From assembly GCF_000758665.1 (NCBI RefSeq), contig NZ_CP009285.1:310001-374000 (forward strand): a stretch of DNA of 64,000 bases. The letters are read 5' to 3'. Shown here in pieces: positions 52,381-61,269 of this stretch (positions are counted from its first letter, which is position 1; every line of letters starts with the position of its first letter). The translations under genes and the position numbers were made by a program. This DNA comes from Paenibacillus borealis (GTDB lineage Bacteria > Bacillota > Bacilli > Paenibacillales > Paenibacillaceae). The notes below the pieces were generated by a model that was not told the DNA's origin, ran no database searches, and saw only the letters and a list, made by a program, of their open reading frames with translations.

Positions 52381-53073
52381 ATGAAAAAAATACTGGTCGT
52401 CGATGATGAACCGGCCATTGTGAGTGCGATTGCCTACGCGCTGCGGCGTGAAGGTTACGAGGTCGATACCGCTGGTGACGGTGAGGAAGCACTGAGCAAG
52501 ACGAACACCTTCCACCCGAACGTACTGGTGCTGGATGTTATGATGCCGAAGCTGAGCGGGTATGATGTGTGCCGCAAGCTTGAGAACCGTGATGATATTG
52601 GAATTATTCTCCTAACAGTCAAAAATGATATTGTCGATAAAATTGTCGGACTGGAGCTCGGCGCAGATGATTATATGACCAAGCCGTTCGAGATCCGCGA
52701 GCTGCTGGCCCGGGTCAAGGCGCTGCTGCGCAGGCTGGAGAAGAATACGGCTGAGGTTAAGAGCGAGCTGATCGAATACGGCATTCTGCGGGTACACCCC
52801 GACCGGCGCAGCGCCGAGCTTGGGGAAGAGAGCCTTGAGCTGACTCCGAAGGAATTCGATCTGCTGCTCTTGCTGCTCTCCCACCCGCAGCGGGTGTATA
52901 TGCGCGAGGAGCTGCTGGAGCAGGTGTGGGATATGGATTACGCCGGGGGAACGCGTACGGTGGATATCCATATTCAGCGGCTGCGCAAAAAGCTGGGCGA
53001 GCCTTACCAGAACATCCTGCAGACCGTCTATGGCGTCGGCTACAAAGCGGTGCCTGCGGGTAGCTACCCATGA
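52381..53073 (+). CDS. OmpR/PhoB-family response regulator, 230 aa
   Basis: Receiver domain with phosphoacceptor Asp52 (VLDVMMPKLSG), acidic pair 8-9 and Lys101 (YMTKPF), followed by a winged-helix Trans_reg_C domain (about 135-225; ELTPKEFDLLLLLLSHPQRVYMREELLEQVW and GGTRTVDIHIQRLRKKLG). The stop overlaps the kinase start (ATGA). The signal is not deducible. The nearby triple CTTAAG-like repeats are candidate binding sites. Confidence 0.93.
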   Translation: MKKILVVDDEPAIVSAIAYALRREGYEVDTAGDGEEALSKTNTFHPNVLVLDVMMPKLSGYDVCRKLENRDDIGIILLTVKNDIVDKIVGLELGADDYMTKPFEIRELLARVKALLRRLEKNTAEVKSELIEYGILRVHPDRRSAELGEESLELTPKEFDLLLLLLSHPQRVYMREELLEQVWDMDYAGGTRTVDIHIQRLRKKLGEPYQNILQTVYGVGYKAVPAGSYP

Positions 53074-54554
53074 GAGTCAGCATCAAGCTGAAGTTCAGCC
53101 TGTTCCTGGCTCTGCTGCTTATTCTTGCGCTCAGCGTGCTGAGCTATTTCGTGCTGCGCGGGGTGGAGCGGAATCAGCAGGGTCAGACGGAGATCTATCT
53201 GGCCCAGCATGTCACAACCGTTAATCTGCGCGTGAAGCAGACTTACTATACCGGTGTGCGCCTCACGCCGCAGGCCTTCATGCAGCAGCGGGGCCGGGCA
53301 CTGGCCGCCGACCTGGCCGGGTACACCGGCCTGGAGGTTACCCTGTACGACAGTCAGGGCCAGCAGGTTGGAACCTCGGCGCAGGGTGAGCCGGGGCCGG
53401 GCAGGCCGGATGTCAGCGCGGCGCTGGACTACGCGCTGAATAATAAAGTCGCCTATCAGAGTGAAGGCGACAAGCTGTTCTATCTTGCTCCGCTGCAGGG
53501 GCCGGAGGAGCAGATGGGTGTGGTGCAGCTGCAGTACTCGCTGCAGGGCGCCCGGAGCTTCCAGCAGACACTGCTGAATCTGTTCCTGACGACAGGGGGC
53601 GCGGTACTGGTGCTCAGCTTCATCATCGGGTACCTGTACTTCAACCGTGCTGCGGCAGCGATCGGGCGGCTGAAGAAATCGGCGGAGGATATCCGCCGTG
53701 CCGATTACATCTCGGCTCCGCCCGTGAAGCGCAAGGATGAACTCGGGGAGCTGGCGGAAGGCATCTACTTCATGAGCCGGGAGATCGAGGACAGCATTGC
53801 CGCGAAGGATGAGGAGCGGCGCAAGCTGCAGCTCGCGGTGGAGAAGCTGCAGGCGCTGGAGCAGCAGCAGAAGCAGTACATCGGGAATATCAGCCATGAG
53901 TTCAAGACACCGCTGACCTCAATCAAGGCTTACGTTGACCTCCTTAATATGTATGATGATGACCCCGAGCTGCTGCATGATGCCAAGCTCAGCATTGCCA
54001 AGGAAACAGACCGGCTGTATGAGATGGTGGAGAAGGTCCTGCAGCTGACCGCGCTGGAGAAATATGATTTCGAATCCCAGGCAGAGCTGCTGGAGGTTGA
54101 GAGCATGCTGCGGGATATTTGCGGGCGGATGAAGGGCAAAGCGGAGCGTTATGGACTTACGGTATCGCTTGATGTCAAGCCGGCGCATATCTGGATCGAT
54201 AAAGAGAGCTTCATGCATATCTTCATCAACCTGCTCGACAATGCGATCAAATATAATGTCCCGCAGGGAAGCATTCATCTGCGGAACGAGGTCAGAGACG
54301 GGCGGGTATGGATTACGGTCCGCGATTCCGGCATCGGCATTCCTGAAGAGTCGCGGGACAAGATTTTTGAGCCTTTTTACACCGTTAACCGTGACCGTTC
54401 AAGAGCCTCGGGAGGCACGGGGCTTGGACTCTCACTGGTCCGTAATCTGGTGGAGAAGCAGAACGGAACCATAGTGCTGCTGGAAAGCTCAGGCGGGGGG
54501 GCGGCGTTTGAGCTGTCTTTTCCCTTAGTGACGGCAAAACAGTTTCCACTGTAA
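53070..54554 (+). CDS. Sensor histidine kinase, 494 aa
   Basis: TM1 at about 7-27, an extracellular sensor (about 30-165), TM2 at about 170-192, a HAMP linker (about 195-250), HisKA with His276 (NISHEFKTPLTS) and HATPase with NLLDNAIKYN, RDSGIGIP and GTGLGLSL. Translationally coupled to the OmpR-type regulator, so they form a cognate pair. A TolB-like lipoprotein follows 160 bp later. Confidence 0.92.
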   Translation: MRVSIKLKFSLFLALLLILALSVLSYFVLRGVERNQQGQTEIYLAQHVTTVNLRVKQTYYTGVRLTPQAFMQQRGRALAADLAGYTGLEVTLYDSQGQQVGTSAQGEPGPGRPDVSAALDYALNNKVAYQSEGDKLFYLAPLQGPEEQMGVVQLQYSLQGARSFQQTLLNLFLTTGGAVLVLSFIIGYLYFNRAAAAIGRLKKSAEDIRRADYISAPPVKRKDELGELAEGIYFMSREIEDSIAAKDEERRKLQLAVEKLQALEQQQKQYIGNISHEFKTPLTSIKAYVDLLNMYDDDPELLHDAKLSIAKETDRLYEMVEKVLQLTALEKYDFESQAELLEVESMLRDICGRMKGKAERYGLTVSLDVKPAHIWIDKESFMHIFINLLDNAIKYNVPQGSIHLRNEVRDGRVWITVRDSGIGIPEESRDKIFEPFYTVNRDRSRASGGTGLGLSLVRNLVEKQNGTIVLLESSGGGAAFELSFPLVTAKQFPL

Positions 54555-54714
54555 AAGAATTTATATGTTTTGGGGTCCCCGCAAAGTATCTGAGTAATCA
54601 TCGAAGCCAAGGCATCACTTTCTGGGGTTGTTTTACAACTTGGAAACATTCTATATGCGGTTTGGAAATAAGCATCCGGTATGCTGGGAGTAACACAAGC
54701 TGGAGGGAAGCCTA

Positions 54715-55836
54715 ATGAATGCTGAGAACAATAGAAGAAGGGTCAAGGTGCGGGCAATTCTGCTATGTGGTGCGGTTCTGCTGTCCGTGACAGGCTGCGC
54801 TGCGGAGAATACTGAAACGAGGCAGGTGGTCGAGAAATCCGGCCAAAAAATCACGGTCCTCGATAACATTAGCGAATCTGTCTATACCCAGTTGAAGCTG
54901 GAAGGGATCGATAAGGTGGAGGGTGTGCGGGGCACGGATTTCGTCAGTGAGGACGTCATGGTTGTGACCAAAGAAAACCGTAATCTCCCTGCACAGGTGA
55001 TCGAAGGCCAGGAGAGATATCCGCTGAATCTCTATCTGCATACATTCTCCACGGGTGATGAAACTCCGCTGCAGGAGGGAGAGTTGAATTATGGTTCACC
55101 GCAGCTGTCTCCGGACAAGACGCATGTGTTCTACAAAGAGCTGTATGAAGCTACTGGACTCGGCTATATTATGGATCTGGCCACGGGCCTTTCGGTGAAG
55201 GCAAGCGATGCGGAGTTCAGAAGTGAAGAAGGAAGATGGGCGGATAACGATCATGTGATTTATCCGGATATGGAAGGCAATATCATGAGCGCGGATGTGA
55301 CCGGAAAGCAGGAAATGTTGCTGAAGACCGGAGTGCCTTATGTTCATGAGGTGATCCAGAGCGGCAGCCGGATTCTATATGTCACGGGTGAAGACAGCCA
55401 GCTTAGCGCTTATGATACGGATACGAAACAGACCAAGGTGCTGGGGACAAATGTGCTATGGGTTGTTCCGTCACCGGACGGGAGCACGCTCGCAATTGTG
55501 GAACGGAAGGGTCCGGGCGAGATGGTGCTGAAGCTCTGTGACAGTGAAGGCAATGAACAGTCGCAGCTTGCAGCAGGCCAGCAGATCTTCGGTACCAGCT
55601 GGTCGCCGGACGGCAGCAAGCTGGCCTATGCAGTCACTGCAGCAGGTTCTGCTGATGATCAGGAAGACCTGTTCATTACCGAGGTTGAGACCGGAGAGCA
55701 GACGCCTGTGCTGAATGATATCCGCGTGTCTGACCAGCTGCATTGGAGCCCCTCAGGCAAGAAGCTTCTGGCCACGGCAACTGTGCTGAAGGACAATGTA
55801 TATCAGTTCCTCACCTATGTGGTGAGTTTGTCTTAA
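54715..55836 (+). CDS. TolB-like beta-propeller lipoprotein, 373 aa
   Basis: Lipobox VTGC (Cys28). The mature protein has repeated propeller blades, with PQLSPDKTHVFY, PSPDGSTLAIVE, WSPDGSKLAYAV and WSPSGKKLLATA, the WSPDG-type PD40/TolB repeat. It is probably anchored on the outer face of the membrane; in Bacillota such lipoproteins often accompany two-component sensors. GGAGGG ribosome binding site. Whether it shares the kinase transcript is unclear, as no terminator or strong promoter is seen in the 160-bp gap. Confidence 0.82.
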   Translation: MNAENNRRRVKVRAILLCGAVLLSVTGCAAENTETRQVVEKSGQKITVLDNISESVYTQLKLEGIDKVEGVRGTDFVSEDVMVVTKENRNLPAQVIEGQERYPLNLYLHTFSTGDETPLQEGELNYGSPQLSPDKTHVFYKELYEATGLGYIMDLATGLSVKASDAEFRSEEGRWADNDHVIYPDMEGNIMSADVTGKQEMLLKTGVPYVHEVIQSGSRILYVTGEDSQLSAYDTDTKQTKVLGTNVLWVVPSPDGSTLAIVERKGPGEMVLKLCDSEGNEQSQLAAGQQIFGTSWSPDGSKLAYAVTAAGSADDQEDLFITEVETGEQTPVLNDIRVSDQLHWSPSGKKLLATATVLKDNVYQFLTYVVSLS

Positions 55837-55887
55837 TGCTCCGGATCAGCAACTTGGCGCCAGCACTTGGAATCCTCGCAAAAGAAG

Positions 55888-55912
55888 GTCAGCCGGAGGT
55901 TTCCCGGCTGAC
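55888..55912 (+). terminator. Hairpin after the TolB-like gene
   Basis: GTCAGCCGG and CCGGCTGAC form a 9-bp stem. T residues follow only after about 15 nt, so termination is plausible but not certain. Confidence 0.45.
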
Positions 55913-55950
55913 AACATCAATCATTTTCGCTTTTTGCTGGGTAGGCGGCT

Positions 55951-56130
55951 TAAAATCCTGCATCAAATACAACATTCTCCTCTTAAAATCGACCGAAATC
56001 CAAAATTGTTGCATGAAATGCAGCATCTCTTCGCCTCTAAGCAGATTAACAAGATAATTCTTGTATTTCATACAACAATCCTCCCGGACAGGCAGTTATC
56101 CATGAATCAAAGTTGTAAATATTGCAACAA
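55951..56130 (+). repeat. Dispersed intergenic repeat family A, copy 2
   Basis: Contains, in order, ATCCTGCA, AATACAACATT, AAATTGTTGCA, GAAATGCAGCAT, TTGTATTTCATACAA followed by CAATCCTCCCG, a GGCAGTTAT block and AGTTGTAAATATTGCAACA. Alignment with 33850-34027 is good across the whole length. No coding potential; the rest of 55837-56214 holds only the hairpin at 55888. Confidence 0.75.
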
Positions 56131-56214
56131 TAATACGCCTACAGTACTATGAACCCTCCACCGCCCGTAAGAGCACCCCAAAGTACCTTTAACATTTATT
56201 GAATATATTCATAC

Positions 56215-56243
56215 TTGACAGGTGGGTTTAAGGGGTATATGAT
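56215..56243 (+). promoter_or_regulatory. Sigma-A promoter of the MarR gene
   Basis: TTGACA (56215-56220), 17-bp spacer, TATGAT (56238-56243): the strongest consensus promoter in the window. Transcription starts near 56250, leaving a leader of about 160 nt. Confidence 0.8.
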
Positions 56244-56254
56244 AACAGCAATAG

Positions 56255-56281
56255 TTCACTACTAATTAAATGAACAGTGAA
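56255..56281 (+). promoter_or_regulatory. Inverted repeat at the MarR transcription start, candidate operator
   Basis: TTCACT (56255-56260) and AGTGAA (56276-56281) are perfect inverted arms with a central AT-rich stretch, placed at about +5 to +32, a usual position for MarR autorepression. Confidence 0.4.
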
Positions 56282-56408
56282 ATAATAATTGTTAAAGATC
56301 ATATTTGAGCTGATTGGACCACCAAAGGCTCCCGCAAATATTCCCGCATAGGGGATTTTCCGGGGGTCTTTTTGGGTTCCCTTGCATGGACAGCAGAGGA
56401 GAGAGAAC

Positions 56409-56951
56409 ATGAATGATAAAGAGTGGGAGCGGCTGGAGGAGGCGGACCACCTGTTCCGCAAAATGGTGCGCAGATTCGTCAAGGAGCGTGACCGCGTAAG
56501 TGTGGAGGGGATTGCCTTGCCGGGCATGCTGATTCTGCAAAAGATTATCCGGGACGGTGAGCAGCGGCTCGGCGATCTGGCGGAGCAGCTTGATTTCACT
56601 TCGGGCGCTATAACGGCGCTAAGCGACAAGCTGGAGGCCGGCGGATTTACAGTGCGCAGACGCAAGGAAGATGACCGCAGAACCGTGCTGCTTGATATTA
56701 CAGCCAAGGGCCGGGAGATGGTGGAGCGCAACAGCAACATCGGCGCCCGATGTATTACGCTTCTGTTCGAGGGCTTTACGGATGAGGAGCTTGAGCAGCA
56801 GAGCCGCTTCTATGAGCGGATCATCGGCAACCTGGAAGGGTTCTCGGATACCCTGCTGAAGCTGGCCCAGCAGAATGCTGAAATCCCCGTACCCAGAGAG
56901 CCTGAACAGAAGCCGCGCGCAGGCACGAAGAAGAATTATCTCAGCTACTGA
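56409..56951 (+). CDS. MarR-family transcriptional regulator, 180 aa
   Basis: Winged-helix MarR fold (about 30-125): LGDLAEQLDFTSGAITALSDKLEAGGFTVRRRKEDDRRTVLLDITAKGREM is the recognition helix and wing with the conserved DDRR. The C-terminal tail is longer than usual and rich in charged residues. ATG at 56409 after AGAGGAGAG. The gene stands upstream of an arylsulfotransferase and an ABC importer and may regulate them in response to an aromatic ligand (inference). Confidence 0.88.
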   Translation: MNDKEWERLEEADHLFRKMVRRFVKERDRVSVEGIALPGMLILQKIIRDGEQRLGDLAEQLDFTSGAITALSDKLEAGGFTVRRRKEDDRRTVLLDITAKGREMVERNSNIGARCITLLFEGFTDEELEQQSRFYERIIGNLEGFSDTLLKLAQQNAEIPVPREPEQKPRAGTKKNYLSY

Positions 56952-56954
56952 AAT

Positions 56955-56990
56955 GAAGCCTATGCCAACCAAACCTTAAGCGTAGGCTTC
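56955..56990 (+). repeat. Inverted repeat between marR-type and ASST genes
   Basis: GAAGCCTA (56955-56962) and TAGGCTTC (56983-56990) form an 8-bp perfect stem with a 20-nt loop. No T-run follows, so it may be an operator or RNA-processing hairpin rather than a terminator. Confidence 0.4.
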
Positions 56991-57054
56991 CGAAGTGAGT
57001 TTTGTACGAAGCCAATAAATGAATTCTATAACTTAACTTTAAGGAGAGATGATC

Positions 57055-58509
57055 ATGGGACATTCAACCATTTATCCGACAGGGGCGACGGTATATAATC
57101 CGTCCAAGGCGTGGAGCGGCTACACCGTATTTCAGGCGGGTGATGAGGGAGTCGTGCTGATTGATATGAGCGGCAAGGAAGTGCATCTGTGGCAAGGGCT
57201 GATCGGGTTCCCGGCCAAGATCCTCCCCGGCGGCTACGTGCTGGGCAGCACGGGCAGAAGAGATCCCAAATTCGGCATTCAGGATAATGTCGATCTGGTC
57301 CAGGTCGACTGGGACGGCAATGTGGTCTGGAGATACAACAGCTACGAGCATATCGAGGACCCGGGTTATGAGCCGCTGTGGTACGCCCGCCAGCATCACG
57401 ACTACCAGCGGCAGGGTAATCCGGTCGGATACTATGCTCCCGGGCTCGAACCTTCGGCTAACAGCGGGACAACGCTTATCTTAGCGCATAAGAACCTGCA
57501 TAATCCTGAGATCTCCGATAAGCAGCTGCTGGATGACACGATCATTGAAGTGGACTGGGAAGGCAATGTGATCTGGGAGTGGGCGGCCAGCGATCATTTC
57601 GCGGAGCTCGGATTCGATCAGGCGGCGCGAAATGTTCTCTTCCGCGATCCCAACACCCGCTCCTTCGGAGATCTGGGCGGCGGCGTAGGCGACTGGCTGC
57701 ATATCAATTCCGCTTCCTACGTAGGGCCGAACAAATTCTATGATAACGGAGACGAGCGTTTCCACCCGGACAACATTATCTGGGATGCCCGCGAGGCGAA
57801 TATCATCGCCATCACCGACAAGCGCAGCGGGGACATCGTCTGGCGGCTGGGACCGGATTATTCGCTGCCTGAAGTGAAGCATATCGACTGGATTATCGGC
57901 CAGCATCACGCCCACATTATTCCAAAGGGACTGCCGGGTGAAGGCAATCTGCTCGTATTCGATAACGGCGGCTGGGGCGGATACGGCCTGCCGAATCCCT
58001 CATCACCTTTTGGACAGAAGAACGCGCTGCGTGACCATTCCCGTGTGCTGGAGATCAATCCGGTTACACTGGATATCGAATGGCAGTATACCTCGGCGGA
58101 GGCCGGCTTCTCCGTTCCGACTGATTCCTATAAATTCTACAGCCCGTATATCAGCTCGGCGCAGCGGCTCCCGAACGGCAACACGCTGATTACCGAGGGT
58201 TCGAATGGGCGACTGTTCGAGGTCACGGCTGAGCATGAGCTGGTCTGGGAATATATCTCCCCGTACAACGACCGGCGCAATACGAATATGGTCTACCGTT
58301 CTTACCGTGTACCCTATGCCTGGGTGCCGCAGCTGGCGAAGCCGCAGGAAATTGCCATCGAGCCAATCGATGTGACCAGCTTCAGAGTGCCGGGAGCTGC
58401 GCAGAAGGGATCGGATTCGGTAGTGAGTGTAGCGACCACACTTCCGTTTACAGAGGGGGCCGCTTGTGTGGCTACTGCAGAAGAGAGCAGCGTCCGGAGA
58501 ACCAGTTAG
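57055..58509 (+). CDS. Aryl-sulfate sulfotransferase (ASST family), cytosolic, 484 aa
   Basis: PAPS-independent enzyme family that moves sulfuryl groups from one phenolic ester to another. The propeller-like repeats read VDWDGNVVWRYNS, VDWEGNVIWEWAA and RSGDIVWRLGPD; the segment GQHHAHIIPKGLPGEGNLLVFDNGGWGGYG (His284, His285 and His287) and PNGNTLITEGSNGRLFEV follow the family pattern, and these histidines are candidates for the catalytic set. There is no signal peptide, unlike periplasmic ASST of Gram-negative bacteria. ATG at 57055 chosen for its spacing to AGGAGA; ATG 57049 is too close. Followed by a sulfonate-type ABC importer. Confidence 0.85.
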   Translation: MGHSTIYPTGATVYNPSKAWSGYTVFQAGDEGVVLIDMSGKEVHLWQGLIGFPAKILPGGYVLGSTGRRDPKFGIQDNVDLVQVDWDGNVVWRYNSYEHIEDPGYEPLWYARQHHDYQRQGNPVGYYAPGLEPSANSGTTLILAHKNLHNPEISDKQLLDDTIIEVDWEGNVIWEWAASDHFAELGFDQAARNVLFRDPNTRSFGDLGGGVGDWLHINSASYVGPNKFYDNGDERFHPDNIIWDAREANIIAITDKRSGDIVWRLGPDYSLPEVKHIDWIIGQHHAHIIPKGLPGEGNLLVFDNGGWGGYGLPNPSSPFGQKNALRDHSRVLEINPVTLDIEWQYTSAEAGFSVPTDSYKFYSPYISSAQRLPNGNTLITEGSNGRLFEVTAEHELVWEYISPYNDRRNTNMVYRSYRVPYAWVPQLAKPQEIAIEPIDVTSFRVPGAAQKGSDSVVSVATTLPFTEGAACVATAEESSVRRTS

Positions 58510-58558
58510 ACGATGGCTAGATAGCTATAGAAATTCATAGACGAAGAGGTGCGTAATT

Positions 58559-59587
58559 TTGAAAAAATCATGGTGCGGCTCAGCCTTCCTGCTCTTATCC
58601 TTATCTCTCGTACTGGTTCTGTCCGGCTGCAGCTCCAAGGGAGACGCGGCGGCTTCCACTGGAACAGACGGCGGTAAGCAGAAGACCCTGAAGATTAAAA
58701 TTGCCGATATCAATACAAATCCTACCTTCCGGGTGGCACTGGATAAAGGCATCTTCGCGAATCACGGCATCGATGCAGAAATCATAAACTTCGGCACTCC
58801 GGCTGAGGGAGTAAATGCGCTATTCATCAAACAGGTGGATGTGGCCTTCGGCGCGGACTTTCCGGTGCTCAATGCCGTCTCCAAGGGTGAGTATTCGATT
58901 ATTGCTTCCGCCGGCCAGGCCACGGATCAGGCAGCGGCGGTATGGAAGCTGTACGTAAGGGATGAGATCAAGTCTGCTGCGGATCTGAAAGGCAAGAATC
59001 TAAGCTTCATGCGCGGTACGTTTCTGCCGTATCTGTGGGATGAATATCTGAAGGAGCAGGGCATTGCCTTGAGCGATGTAACGCTGACAGGACAGGGTGC
59101 GTTCGACGAAGCCTTCATTGCACTTAAGCAGGGCGATGTGGATGCTGCCTGGTTCAGCGGTTCGGCGCTGACGGATAAGCTGGCCGCGCTTGAGGGTGTT
59201 CATGAGCTGACCGATATGTCTAAGACCCCGGTGCGTCTGGGGATGGGGATTGTCGCCGGGAATGCCTTTGTAGAGGCCAACCCCGAGGCGATCGCGGAAT
59301 TTCTGGCGGCGGTGGACGAAGCTTCGGCTTATGCCCAGGAGCATCCCGAAGAGGTAGCCGATCTGATGTTCAAGGAACTGAAGCAGCCGAAGGAAGCTAC
59401 GCTGAAGGATCTGCCGGTCAATCCGTGGAAGGTCGGCTTTACCCAGGCTGCGTATGACAGCCTTGCCGGACAGAAGAAGTATATGGTCGATACAGGAATC
59501 ATTGAACAGGATTTCGATCTGGGCAGCAAGCTCAATCTGGAGCCGCTGAAGCAGGCATTGCCGGATAAAGTGACTTTTGCCAAGTAG
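58559..59587 (+). CDS. ABC transporter substrate-binding lipoprotein, nitrate/sulfonate/taurine (SsuA/NMT1) type, 342 aa
   Basis: Lipobox LSGC (Cys24). The mature part is an NMT1/SsuA fold: IKIADINTNPTFRVALDKGIFANHGIDAEIINFGTPAEGVNALFIKQVDVAFGADFPVLNA shows the small-anion-binding lobe pattern, and ADLKGKNLSFMRGTFLPYLW follows. TTG start at 58559 after AGAGGTG. It begins the ssuA-B-C-like operon directly after the ASST gene. The ligand may be a sulfonate, taurine or an aryl sulfate; this is inferred from context. Confidence 0.88.
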   Translation: MKKSWCGSAFLLLSLSLVLVLSGCSSKGDAAASTGTDGGKQKTLKIKIADINTNPTFRVALDKGIFANHGIDAEIINFGTPAEGVNALFIKQVDVAFGADFPVLNAVSKGEYSIIASAGQATDQAAAVWKLYVRDEIKSAADLKGKNLSFMRGTFLPYLWDEYLKEQGIALSDVTLTGQGAFDEAFIALKQGDVDAAWFSGSALTDKLAALEGVHELTDMSKTPVRLGMGIVAGNAFVEANPEAIAEFLAAVDEASAYAQEHPEEVADLMFKELKQPKEATLKDLPVNPWKVGFTQAAYDSLAGQKKYMVDTGIIEQDFDLGSKLNLEPLKQALPDKVTFAK

Positions 59588-59620
59588 CTTAGCTCACCAA
59601 AACTTACAGGAGGTGCCTCC

Positions 59621-60412
59621 ATGTCTTTATCTGCCAAACCATCTGCTGCGAAGCAGCATGCCATTCATATCGAGCAGCTGCGCAAGAGCTACAGCGAGCC
59701 TGCGGCCGGGGATGTTCATTACATTATCAAGGATGTGAACCTGGTGGTCAAAGGGGGCGAATTCTTCGTCCTGCTCGGTCCGAGCGGCTGCGGCAAATCA
59801 ACGCTGCTCAACATGATCGCCGGGTTTGTCTCCAAATCGGGCGGCAATCTGCGGGTGGACAATATTGAGGTGGATAAGCCGGGCCGGGACCGGGCGGTTG
59901 TGTTCCAGCAGGCAGATTCATCTCTGTTCCCCTGGCTCACGGTGCGGGAGAATGTGGAGTTCGGGCTGCGGATGAAGAAGACGCCCAAGGCAGAGCGCCG
60001 GTCCATATCGGACCGTTATATTACGCTAGTCGGGCTGAACGGGCATGAGGATAAATTTCCGAAGGAATTATCGGGAGGGATGAAGCAGCGGGTACAGCTG
60101 GCCCGGGTGCTGGCGAATGATCCGGCTATTCTGCTGATGGATGAGCCTTTTGGCGCGCTGGATGCGATGACCCGGCGGACGATGCAGAAGGAGCTGGTGC
60201 AAATATGGCGTGAGACGCATAAGACCGTTATCTTCGTAACGCACGATATTCAGGAGGCGCTGCTGCTGGGTGAGCGCATCGGCATCATGTCCGTGGGCCC
60301 TTCCTCCAATATCACCGATATATACGATAATGCGCTGCTGTTCCCGCGGGATGTGGCTTCGCCGGAATTTTACTCGCTATACAACCAAATTCAGAGCCAT
60401 TTTGAAGAATAG
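59621..60412 (+). CDS. ABC transporter ATPase, SsuB/TauB type, 263 aa
   Basis: Walker A GPSGCGKST, Q-loop VFQQADSSLFPWLTVRENVEFGL (the PW motif is typical of SsuB/TauB), signature KELSGGMKQRVQLARVLAND and Walker B LLMDEPFGALDAMTR. GGAGGT ribosome binding site, 33 bp after the binding-protein gene. Energises the adjacent permease. Confidence 0.93.
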   Translation: MSLSAKPSAAKQHAIHIEQLRKSYSEPAAGDVHYIIKDVNLVVKGGEFFVLLGPSGCGKSTLLNMIAGFVSKSGGNLRVDNIEVDKPGRDRAVVFQQADSSLFPWLTVRENVEFGLRMKKTPKAERRSISDRYITLVGLNGHEDKFPKELSGGMKQRVQLARVLANDPAILLMDEPFGALDAMTRRTMQKELVQIWRETHKTVIFVTHDIQEALLLGERIGIMSVGPSSNITDIYDNALLFPRDVASPEFYSLYNQIQSHFEE

Positions 60413-60428
60413 GATCGGGGTGCAGCAC

Positions 60429-61208
60429 ATGTTGAAATGGGTGGAGAAAAAATGGGTCTCGGTCTCCCTGCTATGGATTGCCGCACTGTGCATCTGGCAG
60501 CTGGGCGCCTGGGCGTATGGCCCGGATGTTATCCCGGGTCCATGGGCCACGCTGAAGGGAGGGCGGGAACTGATCCAAGACGGCACCTTGATGCAGTATA
60601 TCGGCATCAGCTTTTACCGCGTGCTTGTCGGTTGGGTACTCGGCAGTATACTGGCTATTCCTGTAGGGCTGATCATCGGAAAAGTAAACGTCATCCGTAT
60701 ATTTGCCGAGCCGTTCCTGAATTTCATCCGCTTTATCCCGCCGATTGCCTTCATCACACTTTTTCTGGTCTGGTTCGGCATCGGAGAGCAGTCGAAGATT
60801 GCGCTGATTATGTACGCCACCTTCTTCATCGTTGTGCTTAACACCTTGACCGGTGTAATGTCGGTGGAGGAGGATAAGGTCCGCTCGGCCCGCAGCATGG
60901 GGGCAAATGAATGGCAGATTCTGCTGCACGTGATTGTGCCGGCTACGATTCCATATATTTTCACCGGTGTACGGCTGGCGATGGGAACCTCCTATATGGC
61001 AATTATCGGCGCAGAAATGATCGCTTCCAACGAAGGTGTTGGTTATCTGATCTGGAATTCGCGGCTGTTCTTCCGTACGGACTGGATATTCGTCGGGCTG
61101 TTCTGCCTGGGCTTCATGGGCTTCTTCACCGACAGGCTGTTCGGCTGGTTCGGCCGGAAGGTGCTCTACCGCTATGGTGTAGTTAGTGTGGCGGCGCGGA
61201 GAAGATAG
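60429..61208 (+). CDS. ABC transporter permease, SsuC/TauC type, 259 aa
   Basis: Six-helix BPD_transp_1 permease: GWVLGSILAIPVGLIIGK, FIPPIAFITLFLVWFGIGEQSKIALIMYATFFIVVLN and the EAA loop DKVRSARSMGANEWQILLHVIVPATIPYIFTGVRLAMGTSYMAIIGAEM are diagnostic for the nitrate/sulfonate/taurine group. The ATG at 60429 is chosen; a longer reading from 60270 would overlap the ATPase gene by 140 bp. Last gene of the operon. Confidence 0.93.
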   Translation: MLKWVEKKWVSVSLLWIAALCIWQLGAWAYGPDVIPGPWATLKGGRELIQDGTLMQYIGISFYRVLVGWVLGSILAIPVGLIIGKVNVIRIFAEPFLNFIRFIPPIAFITLFLVWFGIGEQSKIALIMYATFFIVVLNTLTGVMSVEEDKVRSARSMGANEWQILLHVIVPATIPYIFTGVRLAMGTSYMAIIGAEMIASNEGVGYLIWNSRLFFRTDWIFVGLFCLGFMGFFTDRLFGWFGRKVLYRYGVVSVAARRR

Positions 61209-61221
61209 AGACGGGAAAACA

Positions 61222-61252
61222 ACCACTGCCCATTATTCATGGACAGTGGTTT
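61222..61252. terminator. Hairpin between convergent permease and stalk-domain genes
   Basis: AACCACTG..CCAT pairs with ATGG..CAGTGGTT. T-rich sequence on the minus strand (GTTGTTTTCC) is short, so it is a weak bidirectional terminator candidate. Confidence 0.5.
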
Positions 61253-61269
61253 GGTCTGGTTCTATTCAG

